This document shows, in pieces, positions 61,795 to 64,000 of a DNA stretch of 64,000 bases (its first letter is position 1; every line of letters starts with the position of its first letter). A model generated the notes under the pieces. The model saw only the letters and a program-made list of their open reading frames with translations, searched no databases and was not told where the DNA came from. Source of the stretch: Kordiimonas aestuarii (lineage in GTDB: Bacteria; Pseudomonadota; Alphaproteobacteria; Sphingomonadales; Kordiimonadaceae); the NCBI RefSeq assembly GCF_025574465.1, contig NZ_JAOBPP010000011.1:1-64000 (forward strand), read 5' to 3'. The position numbers and the translations under genes are program-made.

Positions 61795-62958
61795 TCAATC
61801 CTTCGCGGACTTCCCCATCCCCAGCATTCGCCGTTTCTCGGCGTCCGAGAGGAAGCCTGCGTTTGCGATGCGGTCAAACCTTGCGGTGCGTTTGGCCTCT
61901 AGGGCGGGCACGTCGTCGAGGTCGGGCTTGAGGGTCAGGCTGCGGTCACCGAACATGGGGGTTAGCCAGTTGGTGAGCTCGTTCGCGATCTCGATGAGCA
62001 TCGGGATGACGGTGTCCTCCCACAGGCTTTGCCGGGCTTCGGAATAGTTTGAATATGTTTGCGCGTCGGGGATGCCGAGCATCTGCGGCGGCACGCCGAA
62101 GGCCATGGCGATCTCCCGCGCACTCATATTCTTCGCCGCAGTCCAGTCCATATCGCGGGGCGACATGCCCATCTCTTGCCACTTGAGGCCACCCTCGAGC
62201 AGCAGCGGGCGACCGGCGTTGCTGCCACCTGTGTACCGCCGCTCCACCTCCGCCTTCAAATGGCTGAACTGTTCGTCCGTCAGCGGAGCATCGCCTGCCT
62301 CGGAATACAGCACGCCGGATGGTGCGCCGCCGTTCTGGATAAGGGCGAGGTTCCAGCGGCTGCCTTCATTGAAGGCATCGACGGAAAGTGCAGCGGCCTC
62401 AAGGGGTGCCATGCCGTACCAGTCAGAGAGCGGGTTGAAGGTTTTCCAATGCAATACCGAGCGAGCGCCATAGCGCTGGGTCTTGCCCGCCACTTTCTGC
62501 TCAAAGCCTGACGGCAGGCCGTCCTGCCCTTCAAGCACATTCACCGTATCGGGCCGCATGAGCCACAGTTCCTTCGGCGCGCGGCCATCCGGCCCCACGG
62601 CGAGGGCATAGGCGTTGCCGGCGATCAGGTGATAGCCGACGAGGTTATAAATGAAATTCTCCCCCCGCACGCGTGGGTTGGGCCGCGCGAGCAAGGAGAG
62701 GATCGGGTGGTCCGACAGCATGTCGTCACCCCGGTAAAGCCGCATTGGCACACTGGCGCAGGCGCGGGCGACAAGCCCCACCGCGCGGTAGGCAATGACA
62801 TTCTGGCGGTACCCTTCGTCCGACAGCCGGTCATACCGGTGCGGGGTGGCAACCGCCTGCCCCGGCCCCACGCGGGAGAATACCGGGCGGTTCATAGATT
62901 TCGCCGTCACCGGTGCCGGGCGGGTAGGTTTGAATTTATCCCAAAAGGCCATGGTCAT
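61795..62958 (-). CDS. HK97-family portal protein
   Basis: A 387-residue portal: NVIAYRAVGLVARACASVPMRLYRGDD, YLIAGNAYALAVG-like segment (HLIAGNAYALAVGPDG), VLHWKTFNPLSDWYGMAPLEAAALSVD, NGGAPSGVLYSEAGDAPLTDEQ, MSAREIAMAFGVPPQMLGIPDAQTYSNYSEARQSLWEDTVIPM. Length and order are typical. Overlaps the terminase stop (ATGA). Forms the DNA entry vertex and docks the terminase. Confidence 0.95.
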   Translation of the reverse strand: MTMAFWDKFKPTRPAPVTAKSMNRPVFSRVGPGQAVATPHRYDRLSDEGYRQNVIAYRAVGLVARACASVPMRLYRGDDMLSDHPILSLLARPNPRVRGENFIYNLVGYHLIAGNAYALAVGPDGRAPKELWLMRPDTVNVLEGQDGLPSGFEQKVAGKTQRYGARSVLHWKTFNPLSDWYGMAPLEAAALSVDAFNEGSRWNLALIQNGGAPSGVLYSEAGDAPLTDEQFSHLKAEVERRYTGGSNAGRPLLLEGGLKWQEMGMSPRDMDWTAAKNMSAREIAMAFGVPPQMLGIPDAQTYSNYSEARQSLWEDTVIPMLIEIANELTNWLTPMFGDRSLTLKPDLDDVPALEAKRTARFDRIANAGFLSDAEKRRMLGMGKSAKD

Positions 62959-64000
62959 AGGGTCCTTATCCGTGGTGGTGTGGCGCGCATGAGCATCAGG
63001 TTCGTCAGCGCCCAGACAAGCGCATCCATACGGTCGGGGCTTGCCGCCCCCTCGCCCGTATAGGTCGCCATCTGGTCTTCAAGCGCGGGGTAAGCGCCCG
63101 CGTGGTGCACAAGGCCGCGTTCATAAAGTGCGGCCACCGGTTCCGCGCGGGCGTGTTTGCCGCGTGACGCGTGCACCGCCGTGACCGCCACGCTTTCATC
63201 CACCTGGGCAATAAGCCCCGGCACCAGCGCGCCGCCCTGGTTCACTTCCACCACGATGCGGTCGGCCTGAAGCCGGTGATAAAGCGTGACGGCCCGCCGG
63301 GCCCAGCCAAGGGGGGAAAGCCCCCTCGCGCTTTCGTCCGCGACCACATAGGCGTGGCCGCTGTGATCTGAGGCGAGGCCTGCGGCCACAATGCCGCATT
63401 CATCAGCGCCTGCGCCCGCGCTCACCGGCGGGTCAACGCCGATGACGATGCGGCCAAGCTCAGGGGCGGTGCGCACGCGGGTTTCCTCAATGAGCGTGCG
63501 GGACCACAAGGCCCCCGGCACGTCTTCCAGAATTTCAGCCAGCAGTTCCTGCCGCCCGAGGCGGGTGCCGTCATAGCGGCTGATCACCTCATCCGCGAAG
63601 GCGGGGGCGAGGTTGGCCATATTGTCGTAGGTCGAGCCGCGCGTGACATGGGTGCCGTCCGCCATCATGATGGCCTTGAGGAGGGCTTGCGGCTTTGGCG
63701 TGGTGGTAATCACCACACGCGGGTCCGCGCCCAGCCGCAGGCCAAATTGCAGGTTGTCCCACGTGGCTTCGCCTTCGCGCCAGGCGCACAGCTCATCACA
63801 CCATGCGGCGTCATGCTGGGGTCCCCTGAGCCGCTCCGGCTCCTCGGCGCTATAAAGGTAAGCGCAGGCACCATTGGGCCAGCTCAGTCGTTTTTTACTC
63901 GGTTCATAATGCGGGCGGTTCCAGGGCGGTGAGATGGCAAGAAGGCCGCTTTCGCCCTCCACCATCACTGCCCGCGCGTCATGGAGCGTGGGGCCAATGA
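62955..64000 (-). CDS. Terminase large subunit (5' part outside the window)
   Basis: The C-terminal part of the DNA packaging motor. The visible frame runs to the window edge. It includes the ATPase segment after Walker A (GPTLHDARAVMVEGESGLLA, YEPSKKRLSWPNGACAYLYSAEEPERLRG, Walker B-like AAWCDELCAW, motif III ITTTPKPQALLK). The RNase H-fold nuclease follows (IVIGVDPPVSAGAGADECGIV with its first Asp, ADRIVVEVNQGG, SPDRMDALVWALTNL with the last Asp). The ORF's first ATG (about 63965) is not the true start; the gene continues beyond base 64000. Confidence 0.93.
   Translation of the reverse strand, partial: IGPTLHDARAVMVEGESGLLAISPPWNRPHYEPSKKRLSWPNGACAYLYSAEEPERLRGPQHDAAWCDELCAWREGEATWDNLQFGLRLGADPRVVITTTPKPQALLKAIMMADGTHVTRGSTYDNMANLAPAFADEVISRYDGTRLGRQELLAEILEDVPGALWSRTLIEETRVRTAPELGRIVIGVDPPVSAGAGADECGIVAAGLASDHSGHAYVVADESARGLSPLGWARRAVTLYHRLQADRIVVEVNQGGALVPGLIAQVDESVAVTAVHASRGKHARAEPVAALYERGLVHHAGAYPALEDQMATYTGEGAASPDRMDALVWALTNLMLMRATPPRIRTL

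Noticed and set aside
39032..64000. Whole cluster as a classical Rhodobacter-type gene transfer agent
   Set aside because: Holin, chaperone and head genes are GTA-like, but the tail tip is J-like, extra fibre genes and SOS-controlled cargo are present, and the standard gp12-gp15 set is not seen; prophage or prophage-derived element fits better.

Overview
The window looks like the chromosome of a marine, Gram-negative alphaproteobacterium, possibly Kordiimonas-like; the genus is inference. The clues are a TonB receptor, three RTX proteins, an ABC-type Kdo capsule, cysDNC, and an alphaproteobacterial-type SOS box (GTTC-N7-GTTC). GC is moderately high. I saw no tRNA, rRNA, CRISPR array, transposase or integrase.

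Region 1 (1-28142) is a capsule locus. A minus-strand operon kdsD/kpsF-kpsM-kpsT-kpsE-kpsD (8120 to 2747) builds the export machine and lies upstream of a large RTX gene (61-2457). Facing it are kpsS and an LTA-synthase-like phosphoglycerol transferase. Further on come cysD-cysNC (PAPS supply), a LicD-type phosphotransferase, a TagD-type cytidylyltransferase, a polysaccharide pyruvyl transferase-like protein, a TPR sulfotransferase, kpsC, and kdsB-kdsC-kdsA (CMP-Kdo supply). Together they predict a Kdo-anchored capsule carrying glycerol-phosphate and sulfate. The KpsT ATPase lacks several catalytic motifs. A lone flagellin gene and a phosphopantetheinyl transferase gene close the region.

Region 2 (28240-38880) holds a serralysin-type RTX metalloprotease, a small RTX protein, a DUF6438 lipoprotein, a TonB-dependent receptor divergent from a GntR regulator, a PAS_5-like protein and a response regulator with an Hpt domain. 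The three RTX proteins of the window share a C-terminal module of about 78 residues.

Region 3 (39032-64000) is a minus-strand prophage or prophage-derived particle cluster, cut by the window edge inside the large terminase. Reading 5' to 3' on the minus strand: terminase, HK97 portal, prohead protease, HK97 capsid, a fibre block, connector, adaptor, DUF3168, major tail protein, two tail chaperones joined by a lambda-type GGGAAAG frameshift site, tape measure, distal tail proteins, a J-like tip protein with ABAB collagen-linked repeats, and a lysis block ending in a 3TM holin.

The most unusual part is 55700-61750, between capsid and portal. Plus-strand genes for membrane-anchored proteins alternate with short minus-strand genes. 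Three near-identical repeats of about 90 bp separate them, and each carries a perfect GTTCACTTTTTGTTC SOS box. The minus-strand orphan proteins begin with a segment matching the point where the prohead protease gains an extra C-terminal domain. The layout resembles the displaced C-terminal modules of polymorphic toxin loci, but sits on a phage maturation protease. I consider it the best candidate for an undescribed system here.
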